This document shows positions 20,113 through 26,985 of a stretch of DNA of 64,000 nucleotides, in pieces. The position numbers and the translations under genes are program-made. Source of the stretch: Lachnospiraceae bacterium (lineage in GTDB: Bacteria > Bacillota > Clostridia > Lachnospirales > Lachnospiraceae). Position 1 is the first letter of the stretch. The number at the start of each line of letters is the position of its first letter. The stretch lies in assembly GCA_024405115.1 (NCBI GenBank), contig JAKSPD010000001.1:118728-182727 (forward strand), written 5' to 3'. The notes beneath the pieces were generated by a model. The model saw nothing but the letters and a program-made list of their open reading frames with translations, had not been told where the DNA came from and made no database searches.

Positions 20113-20757
20113 ATGGCCGGACAGAACACATTCATTCCTAATGACGATATTCCGAAAGAGTTCTACCACTACCAGGAAATGACAGGGTGGGAACGTTTTT
20201 TCGGTCACCTGAAAACCATCCGCATCCATAGGCGTGAGGTCCGCAAAGGCTGCTTCAAAATCGGCCTTTACTGGCAGGGCCTCACCCATGACCTTTCAAA
20301 GTATTCCCCCGTTGAGTTTTTTCCGAGTGTTAAGTATTATGACGGTCACCGTTCCCCGAACGCCGTTGACCGGCGTTTCAACGGTTATTCACGCGCCTGG
20401 CTTCACCATAAGGGGCGCAACCGTCACCATTACGAATACTGGATCGACATAATGGGCGCACCGATAGGCGGAACATTCGGATGTAAGATGCCTGTCAGAT
20501 ACGTCGCGGAAATGGTCTGTGACAGAAGGGCCGCCTGCATTGCATATCACGGAAAGGACTATAAAAGCAGCGACGCATGGGATTACTATGAAAGGACCAG
20601 GAAGTTCGTCATCATGAATCCGGATACAAGGGCGCTCCTTGAAAAGGCCCTCACGGTGATGCGAGATGAAGGGGATGAAGCCGCCTTTCTTTTCCTGAGA
20701 AAATGTCTCTCAAAAACCAAAGGTCTCGACTATACCGCCGAAACCTTTGAGCTTTAA
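20113..20757 (+). CDS. DUF5662 family protein
   Basis: This 214-residue soluble protein matches the DUF5662 family as I know it, of unknown function. It contains conserved histidine and acidic clusters that could bind metal: THDLSKYSPVEF near residue 60, AWLHHKGRNRHHYEYW near residue 97, and MVCDRRAACIAYHG further on. The arrangement of H-HD-like pairs suggests a metal-dependent hydrolase, but no catalytic activity is known to me. A possible AGGGG ribosome site precedes the ATG, and it is convergent with dnaB, overlapping its end by four bases. Confidence 0.75.
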   Translation: MAGQNTFIPNDDIPKEFYHYQEMTGWERFFGHLKTIRIHRREVRKGCFKIGLYWQGLTHDLSKYSPVEFFPSVKYYDGHRSPNAVDRRFNGYSRAWLHHKGRNRHHYEYWIDIMGAPIGGTFGCKMPVRYVAEMVCDRRAACIAYHGKDYKSSDAWDYYERTRKFVIMNPDTRALLEKALTVMRDEGDEAAFLFLRKCLSKTKGLDYTAETFEL

Positions 20758-22115
20758 TTCTTAATAAGCCTTGCCTTTCCGACAAACCTCGTCGTATTGG
20801 CCTGCCACAGAAGCGTCACGGTCCCTATGGGGCCGTTTCTCTGTTTAGCGATGATTACCTCTGCCTCACCCTTCTTCTCTGAATCCTGGTTGTAATAATC
20901 ATCCCTGTAAAGGAACATTACAAGGTCCGCATCCTGCTCGATGGCACCGGAATCACGAAGATCGGAAAGCATGGGGCGTTTATCAGGCCTGCCCTCGCAC
21001 GCACGAGAAAGCTGTGAAAGCGCGATGACGGGACACTCCATCTCCCTGGCAAGCCCCTTAAGAGCCCTTGATATGTCTGCGACCTCCTGCTGACGGTTGT
21101 CGGAATGCCTTCCGCCGCCACTCATGAGCTGAAGGTAGTCTATGAGTATGAGGTCAAGTCCTCTCTCAAGCTTTAACTTACGGCATCTCGAACGCATCTC
21201 CGAAACAGTTATTCCGGGGGTGTCGTCTATGACGATGTTTGAACCTCCCACCCTTTCAGTGGTATCTATGAGTCTGGCCCAGTCATTTTCGGAAAGGTTA
21301 CCGCTTCTTAAATTCTGGGCATCTATTCCTGAATCCATTGAGAACAGTCTGTTTACAAGCTGCTCTTTGCTCATTTCCAGTGAGAAGAAAAGGCACGGCC
21401 TGTTCTTCTTGATTGCCACGTGCTCAAGTATGTTGAGCACGAACGCCGTCTTACCCATTGAAGGACGTGCCGCTATGAGCACGAAGTCAGAAGGCTGGAA
21501 ACCCGTGGTCATGTTGTCAAGGTCCGTAAAGCCTGACGGGATGCCTGTGATGTGGTCCTTTAACTGTGAGGCCTTTTCTATCCGGTGATAAACATCTATG
21601 GCCACGTCCTCGATAAGCGCATACTTATGTGAATAACCCGTCTTAAGGAGGTTGAATATCTTTGCCTCGGTATCCTGAAGGATGACGCTTGTCTCATCTG
21701 AATCATCATAACACTGCTGGGAAATCTCTCCGCAGGCCGTGATGAGTCTTCTCTGAATGGCCTTATTGCGCACTATCTCCGCATACTGCCGTACGTTCAC
21801 GGAAGTGGGCTCACTGTCATATATCTCCCGTATGAAGTCAACAGTCTGTACTTCAATGGGCGCACCGTCCTTGGCAAGCTGTTCCTGTACCGTGACAAGG
21901 TCAACTACCTGCTCAGGCCCGAGTGATGCGGCAACCTTTTTGATCGCGGCAAAAACCATACCGTACTGCCTGGAATAAAAATCCTCAGGATTTATGATTT
22001 CAAGGGCAGCCTCCATTGCCTCCCTGTCCATCAGCATACAGGCTATTACTGATTTTTCAGCTGCGACATTCTGCGGTGCTGTTCTCTTTAATACTTTTTC
22101 TTCTGATTCGTTCAT
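20754..22115 (-). CDS. dnaB: Replicative DNA helicase
   Basis: The 453-residue hexameric helicase unwinds DNA at the replication fork. An N-terminal primase-interacting helical domain (APQNVAAEKSVIACMLMD) is followed by a RecA-like motor: Walker A AARPSMGKTAF near residue 212, Walker B in LDLILIDYLQLM, and AALSQLSR-like IALSQLSRACE. It is the last gene of gdpP-rplI-dnaB, a common Firmicutes arrangement. Its weak ribosome site is more than ten bases from the ATG. It overlaps the convergent DUF5662 gene by four bases, so no terminator fits between them. Confidence 0.98.
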   Translation of the reverse strand: MNESEEKVLKRTAPQNVAAEKSVIACMLMDREAMEAALEIINPEDFYSRQYGMVFAAIKKVAASLGPEQVVDLVTVQEQLAKDGAPIEVQTVDFIREIYDSEPTSVNVRQYAEIVRNKAIQRRLITACGEISQQCYDDSDETSVILQDTEAKIFNLLKTGYSHKYALIEDVAIDVYHRIEKASQLKDHITGIPSGFTDLDNMTTGFQPSDFVLIAARPSMGKTAFVLNILEHVAIKKNRPCLFFSLEMSKEQLVNRLFSMDSGIDAQNLRSGNLSENDWARLIDTTERVGGSNIVIDDTPGITVSEMRSRCRKLKLERGLDLILIDYLQLMSGGGRHSDNRQQEVADISRALKGLAREMECPVIALSQLSRACEGRPDKRPMLSDLRDSGAIEQDADLVMFLYRDDYYNQDSEKKGEAEVIIAKQRNGPIGTVTLLWQANTTRFVGKARLIKN

Positions 22116-22122
22116 TAAGCCG

Positions 22123-22566
22123 TTATGCTTCCTCTACGCCTATTGTAACTTCTGCCTGAACATCCTTATGGAGCTTTAAGGTGACCTTGTAATCACCGAG
22201 TGCCTTTATGGGCTCCATCACGATTTTTTTCTTATCCACTTCGATTCCGGTCTGCGCCTTTATGGCTTCAGCAACGTCCGCTCCTGTTACTGCCCCGAAA
22301 AGTTTTCCTTCCTTGCCTGACTTCGCCTTTAAGGCAATCCTCTTCCCGTCGCATGCCGCCTTAACATCCTTTGCGTTGGCAAGCTTAGCCGCCTCAAGCT
22401 TCTCCTCGTTGGCATTCCTTAACTTAAGGTTGTTCAGGTTTGCGGCGCTGGCCTCAACGCCCAGCTTTCTGGGAATGATGTAGTTCCTTGCATAGCTGTC
22501 ATTTACTTTTACCAGAGTTCCGGCCTTTCCGAGACTCTTAACATCCTGAATAAGTATTACCTGCAT
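22123..22566 (-). CDS. rplI: Large ribosomal subunit protein bL9
   Basis: The 147-residue protein has the two-domain L9 layout: the N-terminal rRNA-binding domain MQVILIQDVKSLGKAGTLV with SYARNYIIPRKLG, a long connecting helix rich in Ala, Lys and Glu, and the C-terminal domain (KLFGAVTGADVAEAI). Its ATG overlaps the gdpP stop codon by one base (TAATG), implying coupled translation. Confidence 0.98.
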   Translation of the reverse strand: MQVILIQDVKSLGKAGTLVKVNDSYARNYIIPRKLGVEASAANLNNLKLRNANEEKLEAAKLANAKDVKAACDGKRIALKAKSGKEGKLFGAVTGADVAEAIKAQTGIEVDKKKIVMEPIKALGDYKVTLKLHKDVQAEVTIGVEEA

Positions 22567-24614
22567 TAATCAATTTCTCCTTTTTCTATCATATCATCTA
22601 TGGCTGCCCTGACTTTTGCAAGTGCATCCTCAACATCCATGCCCTGAAGCTGTGCACCTGCAACTGCCTTATGTCCTCCGCCACCGAGTCTTTCCATAAG
22701 AAGCTGTACGTTTATCTCATCTATGCTTCTTGCGGAAAGGAAGGTCTTTCCATTATACGGTGTAAGCACCACTGCCGCCTTGACGTTGTCGATTTCCAGA
22801 AGCTCATTGGCCGCCTGCGCACCTATGACGGTAGGTGAACCGGTTCCTTCGGGATCACACACTGATATCGCAAAGCAGTCCTTATAGATCTGTGCCTTGT
22901 CTACTGTCTGTGCCTTTGCCCTGTAGTCAGTGATGTTCTCGCGGAACATCTTTCTTACCCTTACTACATCAGCCCCCTTACGGCGAAGGAATGCCGCCGC
23001 CTCAAATGTCCTGACGCCCGCCTGGACCACGAAGTTCTGTGTGTCAAGGACGATTCCTCCGTAAAGCACATCAGCCTCCGCCGGCTCAAATGTAATTGAC
23101 TCGTCAATGTACTGAATAAGTTCAGAAACCATTTCAGAAGCACTTGATGCGTAAGGCTCCACGTATGACAGCACGGGGTTCTCGATGGTCTCGGAGCCCA
23201 TCCTGTGGTGGTCAATGACCATTACCGAGCTGCACTTTTCAATAAGGCGTGGCTCTTCAGAATAGCTGGGCCTGTTTACGTCAACGACCACGAGGAGTGT
23301 TGCCGGATCAACAAGGGCAAGGGCCTTCTCACCGCTGATAAGGAAGTCCTCCGGATAATGACCGCTTTCAGTAAGGCGTTTCTTAAACGGCATTACGGAC
23401 GCATCCGTGTTACCGTTGACTATGTATGCCTTCTTTCCAAGGGCGGTAGCCGTACGCCAGATTCCGACTGAGGCTCCAAGTGCATCGACATCGGCTGTCT
23501 TATGTCCCATTACGATCACCTGGTCCTTTGAGTCAAGGATTTCCCTGAATGCCTGGGCTTTTACCCTTGCCTTCACACGGGTGTTCTTTGCCGCCGCGGT
23601 GGACTTTCCTCCGAAGTACTCAATCTGTCCGTCAGAAATGATGACTGCCTGGTCTCCTCCACGCCCTAATGCAAGCTCCATTGCCTTTCTTGCGGAGTCA
23701 TAGTTGTCATCATAGCTCTTTCCACGCATTCCGATGCCTATACTCACGGTAAAGTTAAGGCTGTTTCCTATATTGATCGTCTTTACGTCATCAAGGACTG
23801 AGAAACGGTCCTCAATTACATACGCCATATCCATGTCCTTTATGAACAGAAGATATTTGTCGACTTCGAACTTCTTGATGATTCCGTTCATGGAAGAAAA
23901 GTAGTTGCTTAGTTTCCTGTCCACGAGCGCAGTGAGGAGTGAACGCCTTACCTCGTCAACGCTTGCAAGCGCCTCATCATAGTTGTCCAGGGTGATTATT
24001 CCCTGGCAGGCACGGTTGTCATTATAAAGCTGTCTGTACTCAAGAAGCTCCGTCTCATCAGTAAGGCAGACAACCACCATCCTGTCGGAGGCCTCCACAG
24101 GTATCATCGGGTTCTTGGACGCAGTCTTTCCCACGAGGTTCTCCCAGCTGATGGTCAGCTTATACCGCTTTTCACCGATTGAGCTGTGCACCACGGCTAT
24201 GTCATCCGCCGGGGTAAGCATCTCCTTCGTGAGGTCCGGGAAAAGTGAGATAAGATTCCCGCTTCCGAGCTCCTCATTTGATACGGCATCCTTAAATGCC
24301 CTGTTCCTCCAGATGATCTTTCCGTCCGTAGTACTTAATGCGGCCGGTACCGTAAGACTTTCAAGGAGCCTCTGTCTTGTCGTGTCATACTCATCAGCAA
24401 ATGCCGTCATCCCGGGGATTATCCTTTTCCTGCCAAGGAAGTAGAAAACAAGACACAACAGTGCCAGAAGCACCATGTACGGGAGTGCCGCCATGCCGTG
24501 TTCATTGTTCAGTATGAGCATCAGGATTTCAGATAACAGTATTACCGCCAGCAGTATCAGCGGCCATCCGAAAAAAGATGCGAATGAAATTTTCGATTTA
24601 TTATTATCCTTCAT
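22566..24614 (-). CDS. gdpP: Membrane cyclic-di-AMP phosphodiesterase (GdpP type)
   Basis: GdpP hydrolyses cyclic di-AMP, a regulator of potassium and cell-wall homeostasis. Domains in order: two membrane helices in residues 10-60, a PAS-like domain, a degenerate GGDEF domain (around 195-330, no intact GGDEF motif), then DHH and DHHA1 phosphodiesterase domains with GHKTADVDALGAS, VIDHHRMGSE and GGGHKAVAGAQL. The 682 residues fit the family. I choose the ATG at 24614 because GGTGGG lies six bases upstream; a TTG at 24620 is less likely. It leads the gdpP-rplI-dnaB operon and has a predicted extended -10 promoter. Confidence 0.97.
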   Translation of the reverse strand: MKDNNKSKISFASFFGWPLILLAVILLSEILMLILNNEHGMAALPYMVLLALLCLVFYFLGRKRIIPGMTAFADEYDTTRQRLLESLTVPAALSTTDGKIIWRNRAFKDAVSNEELGSGNLISLFPDLTKEMLTPADDIAVVHSSIGEKRYKLTISWENLVGKTASKNPMIPVEASDRMVVVCLTDETELLEYRQLYNDNRACQGIITLDNYDEALASVDEVRRSLLTALVDRKLSNYFSSMNGIIKKFEVDKYLLFIKDMDMAYVIEDRFSVLDDVKTINIGNSLNFTVSIGIGMRGKSYDDNYDSARKAMELALGRGGDQAVIISDGQIEYFGGKSTAAAKNTRVKARVKAQAFREILDSKDQVIVMGHKTADVDALGASVGIWRTATALGKKAYIVNGNTDASVMPFKKRLTESGHYPEDFLISGEKALALVDPATLLVVVDVNRPSYSEEPRLIEKCSSVMVIDHHRMGSETIENPVLSYVEPYASSASEMVSELIQYIDESITFEPAEADVLYGGIVLDTQNFVVQAGVRTFEAAAFLRRKGADVVRVRKMFRENITDYRAKAQTVDKAQIYKDCFAISVCDPEGTGSPTVIGAQAANELLEIDNVKAAVVLTPYNGKTFLSARSIDEINVQLLMERLGGGGHKAVAGAQLQGMDVEDALAKVRAAIDDMIEKGEID

Positions 24615-24650
24615 GGTCAACCCACCATCTGTAGTCAGTTATTTGGACTG

Positions 24651-24679
24651 ATTATATCACATAAATCGTCATTTTGCCA
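24651..24679 (-). promoter_or_regulatory. Predicted promoter of gdpP-rplI-dnaB
   Basis: The minus strand has an extended -10, TGATATAAT (24659-24651), and a weak -35, TGGCAA (24679-24674), 17 bases upstream. The stretch 24660-24747 between this and the divergent ferredoxin promoter holds nothing else I can recognise. Confidence 0.5.
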
Positions 24680-24747
24680 CACCGAAGTACAGCATGGACA
24701 TTCATGCCCCGGCACGGGATTTTCACACTTTTCTCATAAAAATAAAC

Positions 24748-24776
24748 TTGATTATTAATAATGATTGTTGTATCAT
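24748..24776 (+). promoter_or_regulatory. Sigma-A promoter of the ferredoxin gene
   Basis: TTGATT (24748-24753) and TATCAT (24771-24776) are 17 bases apart. The leader from about 24783 carries a long AAGGAGG ribosome site before the ATG at 24839. Confidence 0.65.
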
Positions 24777-24838
24777 ACCCTTGTCTTGGACTTGGGCTCA
24801 TGCCCTAAACTTCGAAGTTTATAAGGAGGAAATTTATT

Positions 24839-25009
24839 ATGGCATATGTAATTGGTGATGCTTGTCTCAGCTGCGGTGCTTGTGCAGATCAGTGCCCCGT
24901 TGGCGCTATCAGCGAAGGTGATGGAAAGTACGTTATCGACGCAGATGCATGCCTTAGCTGCGGTGCTTGCGCAGATCAGTGCCCCGCTGGTGCTATCGAG
25001 CAGGAATGA
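24839..25009 (+). CDS. 2[4Fe-4S] ferredoxin
   Basis: This 56-residue clostridial-type ferredoxin is a small electron carrier for anaerobic metabolism. It has two CxxCxxCxxxC clusters: Cys9, 12, 15, 19 and Cys38, 41, 44, 48. Each half reads DACLSCGACADQCP, and the two halves are nearly identical in DNA as well as protein, an ancient duplication kept homogeneous. Its codons (GCT, GGT) are strongly biased compared with neighbours, as for a highly expressed gene. AAGGAGG precedes the ATG and a terminator follows. Confidence 0.96.
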   Translation: MAYVIGDACLSCGACADQCPVGAISEGDGKYVIDADACLSCGACADQCPAGAIEQE

Positions 25010-25032
25010 TTATTAAAAATCAGTAACTGATA

Positions 25033-25060
25033 CCGTCGCCCAAAAAGCGGCGGTTTTTCT
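25033..25060 (+). terminator. Rho-independent terminator of the ferredoxin gene
   Basis: CCGTCGC (25033-25039) pairs with GCGGCGG (25047-25053), including a G-U pair, around CCAAAAA, followed by TTTTTCT. It ends the ferredoxin transcript before the DUF2284 gene. Confidence 0.85.
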
Positions 25061-25080
25061 TTACCAGGGAAGGAAAAAAG

Positions 25081-25626
25081 ATGGATAAGGATCTGATATT
25101 CAGACTTGCCGCGGAAGCAGGCTTCACACTGACCGGAGAATTAAATGTGGGTGCCCTTAACTTCATACCTGAAGTCAGGGCCATGTGTTCCGCGGATAAA
25201 TGTCATAATTACGGGCACTGCTGGACATGCCCGCCATACTGCGGTTCCCTTTCCGAATCAGCTGAAAAGGCCTCACATTACAGCAGGGGAATCATCGTGC
25301 AGACAAGTGCCACAATGGAAGATGATTTTGATTATGAGACGATCAGTGAAACTGAAAATCTTCATAAGACACGTTTCACCGACTTCGTGGATATGATAAA
25401 GGAACACAAAAAGGATGTTCTTCCCATGTGTGCCGGCGGCTGCCGCATATGCAGTAAGTGCACGTGTCCCGACGATCCGTGCCGTTTCCCCGATAAGGCC
25501 ATGATTTCCATGGAAGCATACGGGCTCCTGGTATGTGACACCTGCAAACATTCCGGAATGAAATATTCATACGGTCCGCACACCATCACCTTCACGAGCT
25601 GCGTGCTCTATAACGTCACGCCCTAG
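25081..25626 (+). CDS. DUF2284 cysteine-rich, predicted metal-binding protein
   Basis: The 181-residue protein belongs to the DUF2284 group as I recognise it, with about fourteen cysteines arranged in motifs such as CSADKCHNYGHCWTCPP (residues 36-52), GGCRICSKCTCPDDPC (residues 119-134) and CDTCKHSG. These patterns suggest iron-sulfur or zinc binding, probably in redox metabolism. No membrane segment is seen. GGAAGG lies eight bases before the ATG. It follows the ferredoxin gene, which suggests a shared redox role, but a terminator separates them. It overlaps by 11 bases the end of the convergent 93-residue gene. Confidence 0.8.
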   Translation: MDKDLIFRLAAEAGFTLTGELNVGALNFIPEVRAMCSADKCHNYGHCWTCPPYCGSLSESAEKASHYSRGIIVQTSATMEDDFDYETISETENLHKTRFTDFVDMIKEHKKDVLPMCAGGCRICSKCTCPDDPCRFPDKAMISMEAYGLLVCDTCKHSGMKYSYGPHTITFTSCVLYNVTP

Positions 25627-25897
25627 CCATAAACCACCTTCCCACACTTCCTGAGAAGGATTCCTCATTTCTTTCAAAATACAGGTGCTTCTCCTGCCCC
25701 TGCACCTTTATCGTGTAAAGGTCCCCCTGGCCTCCGGCCTTCCGGGAAAAAGAAGGGCGCATCGAGAGCACCCTGTCTATTTTGTATATTCTGTTGTCTT
25801 CCCATTTTATAGTACGTGGAAACATTCTTCCGTCACTGTCAAAATCGACCGTCACATCCACATACACCTTTGATTCATTCACGTCCATAAAAATCAC
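25616..25897 (-). CDS. Small conserved-looking protein of the ImmA-XRE operon
   Basis: This 93-residue protein has no known domain to me. Its sequence is beta-rich with the pattern VDVTVDFDSDGRMFPRTIKW, then IYKIDRVLSMRPSFSRKAGG and DLYTIKVQGQEKHLYFER. From memory, very similar small proteins are encoded beside Y-family polymerase genes in Clostridia; this is unverified. The start is a GTG overlapping the ImmA stop (GTGA at 25894-25897), so translation is coupled to the ImmA gene; an ATG nine bases further in is possible. As the third gene of the operon divergent from dinB, it may be a partner of the polymerase or of the regulator. Confidence 0.65.
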   Translation of the reverse strand: MIFMDVNESKVYVDVTVDFDSDGRMFPRTIKWEDNRIYKIDRVLSMRPSFSRKAGGQGDLYTIKVQGQEKHLYFERNEESFSGSVGRWFMARA

Positions 25898-26430
25898 GCG
25901 CCGTCAAAATTATAAAGATATGAACCCGTTGCCTGTACCGGTGCGTCAGGGAGCCTGTATCCCTTCTCCCTCATCAGCCTCATCTTGAAATCAAGAAGCT
26001 CCGGAGGAACGCATAGTTCCGATGCCGCCATGTAAAAATCATCCGTGCCTGAAAGCGCCTCCATGACATCACCGTCGTCGAGCTGAAGCTCCGCCGCCAG
26101 GAGGTTTGCCTCATACTCCGCTTCCGATGATGCATCGTATATGTCACAGTCACGTATGGATTCCATACGCCCCGTTTCCACATGAAGGACATAATGGGCA
26201 AACTCATGGTACCATACGACTCTCCTCATATCCTCCGGGAGGTCCGAATTCACGGTAATGGCCACTTTCCCGTCATTTGACAGGATGAAGCCCTTTATGC
26301 TCCTCTGGGCCGTGCCCATCGGAAAAAGGAGAGGTATGATACCGGCCTCTGCACATAAGTCTTCAGGATCCCTGGATCCGTACGACGACTTAACTTCTTC
26401 TGCTGCTGTAATTATCGACCTGATCTTCAC
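25894..26430 (-). CDS. ImmA/IrrE-type metallopeptidase
   Basis: The 178-residue protein has the zinc peptidase motif HEFAH at residues 75-79, with a third ligand expected in the EAEYEANLLAAELQL segment near residue 105. ImmA and IrrE enzymes cleave XRE-family repressors to switch on genes (ImmA acts on ImmR in ICEBs1; IrrE/PprI on DdrO in Deinococcus). Here the neighbouring upstream gene encodes just such a repressor, and both open with overlapping stop/start codons (GTGA at 26427-26430), giving a GTG start. A DNA polymerase gene is divergent from the pair, so the likely target regulon includes it. Confidence 0.88.
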   Translation of the reverse strand: MKIRSIITAAEEVKSSYGSRDPEDLCAEAGIIPLLFPMGTAQRSIKGFILSNDGKVAITVNSDLPEDMRRVVWYHEFAHYVLHVETGRMESIRDCDIYDASSEAEYEANLLAAELQLDDGDVMEALSGTDDFYMAASELCVPPELLDFKMRLMREKGYRLPDAPVQATGSYLYNFDGA

Positions 26431-26837
26431 TTCTGCTCTTTTCCACCCTTGCAGGCAATGTACGCGTTCGTGAGCGCCAGGAAATAACGGTCCTTTGCCT
26501 CCTGATCCAGCTTTCCGCCGGCAAATAGCGAGACGCTTTTCGTGTACAGTTCCTCGACTTCAGCAGCTATGTCCAGCCCGTAAAGGTTTCTTATGTTTTC
26601 AATGTAAAGGTCCTCCGGCTTCGGAAGCTCCAGGTCAGCGCTTTCATCCGTAAGGTACGTGACCGTGACCCCCAGGACGGACGCAAGCTTTTTGAGCGTG
26701 CCTGAATGCGGAATCCTGCCATCAGTTTCATATGATGCCACGGTACGCTTTGTCACGCCGCAGAGTTCCGCAAGTGCATCCTGCGTAAGGCCCTTGCTCT
26801 TTCTTGTCTTAACTATTTTTTCAGCCAGTGTGGACAT
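26427..26837 (-). CDS. XRE-family transcriptional repressor
   Basis: The 136-residue protein begins with a helix-turn-helix domain (KSKGLTQDALAELCGVTKRT and VASYETDGRIPHSGTLKKLA) over residues about 7-61, followed by a helical C-terminal part about 70 residues long that could dimerize and carry the cleavage site. Its gene has a perfect consensus promoter overlaid by operator-like palindromes, so it most likely represses itself and the divergent Y-family polymerase. The ribosome site is GGGGGA close to the ATG. By analogy it should be inactivated by the coupled ImmA/IrrE protease; the inducing signal is not known from sequence. Confidence 0.88.
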   Translation of the reverse strand: MSTLAEKIVKTRKSKGLTQDALAELCGVTKRTVASYETDGRIPHSGTLKKLASVLGVTVTYLTDESADLELPKPEDLYIENIRNLYGLDIAAEVEELYTKSVSLFAGGKLDQEAKDRYFLALTNAYIACKGGKEQK

Positions 26838-26854
26838 GTCTTTCCCCCAATCTG

Positions 26855-26880
26855 ATGAAATTATGCTGATGTAATTTCAT
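26855..26880. promoter_or_regulatory. Operator copy 1 in the XRE leader
   Basis: A paired site: ATGAAATTATGC (26855-26866) and ATGTAATTTCAT (26869-26880), 14 bases apart. The outer arms GATGAAATTA (from 26854) and TAATTTCATC (to 26881) are a perfect 10-bp inverted repeat around 8 bases. It lies in the transcribed leader of the XRE gene. The same layout recurs at 26910-26935. Confidence 0.6.
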
Positions 26881-26889
26881 CTTTTGCTA

Positions 26890-26918
26890 TTGACAAGTTT
26901 CAATCAAAAATGTAATTT
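26890..26918 (+). promoter_or_regulatory. Predicted promoter of the Y-family polymerase
   Basis: A perfect -35 TTGACA (26890-26895), a 17-base spacer and -10 TAATTT (26913-26918). The -10 is covered by operator copy 2. Transcription would begin near 26925, with a leader of about 59 bases. Confidence 0.7.
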
Positions 26919-26935
26919 AATTATTGTAATTACAT
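26910..26935. promoter_or_regulatory. Operator copy 2 over both promoters
   Basis: ATGTAATTTAAT (26910-26921) and TTGTAATTACAT (26924-26935), again 14 bases apart, with outer arms AATGTAATT and AATTACATT (26909 and 26928 onward) forming a perfect 9-bp inverted repeat. It covers the -10 of the polymerase promoter and the -10 edge and start of the XRE promoter, so a bound repressor would block both directions. Confidence 0.65.
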
Positions 26936-26962
26936 TATACGTGTGTTTATTGCATATGTCAA
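26934..26962 (-). promoter_or_regulatory. Consensus promoter of the XRE-ImmA-93aa operon
   Basis: On the minus strand TTGACA (26962-26957), 17 bases, TATAAT (26939-26934): a full consensus sigma-A promoter. Its transcription start falls inside operator copy 2, implying autorepression. Confidence 0.8.
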
Positions 26963-26973
26963 CAAAGGTTTTG

Positions 26974-26985
26974 ATGAAATTTCAT
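26974..26985. promoter_or_regulatory. Operator copy 3 at the polymerase start codon
   Basis: ATGAAATTTCAT is a perfect 12-bp palindrome ending at the first bases of the polymerase start codon (26984). It fits the same consensus, ATGWAATTWCAT, as copies 1 and 2. Confidence 0.55.

Noticed and set aside
25616..26837. The XRE-ImmA pair as part of an integrated element or prophage immunity
   Set aside because: No integrase, excisionase or structural genes are nearby; the divergent polymerase and shared operators point to a chromosomal regulatory unit, though mobile ancestry is possible.
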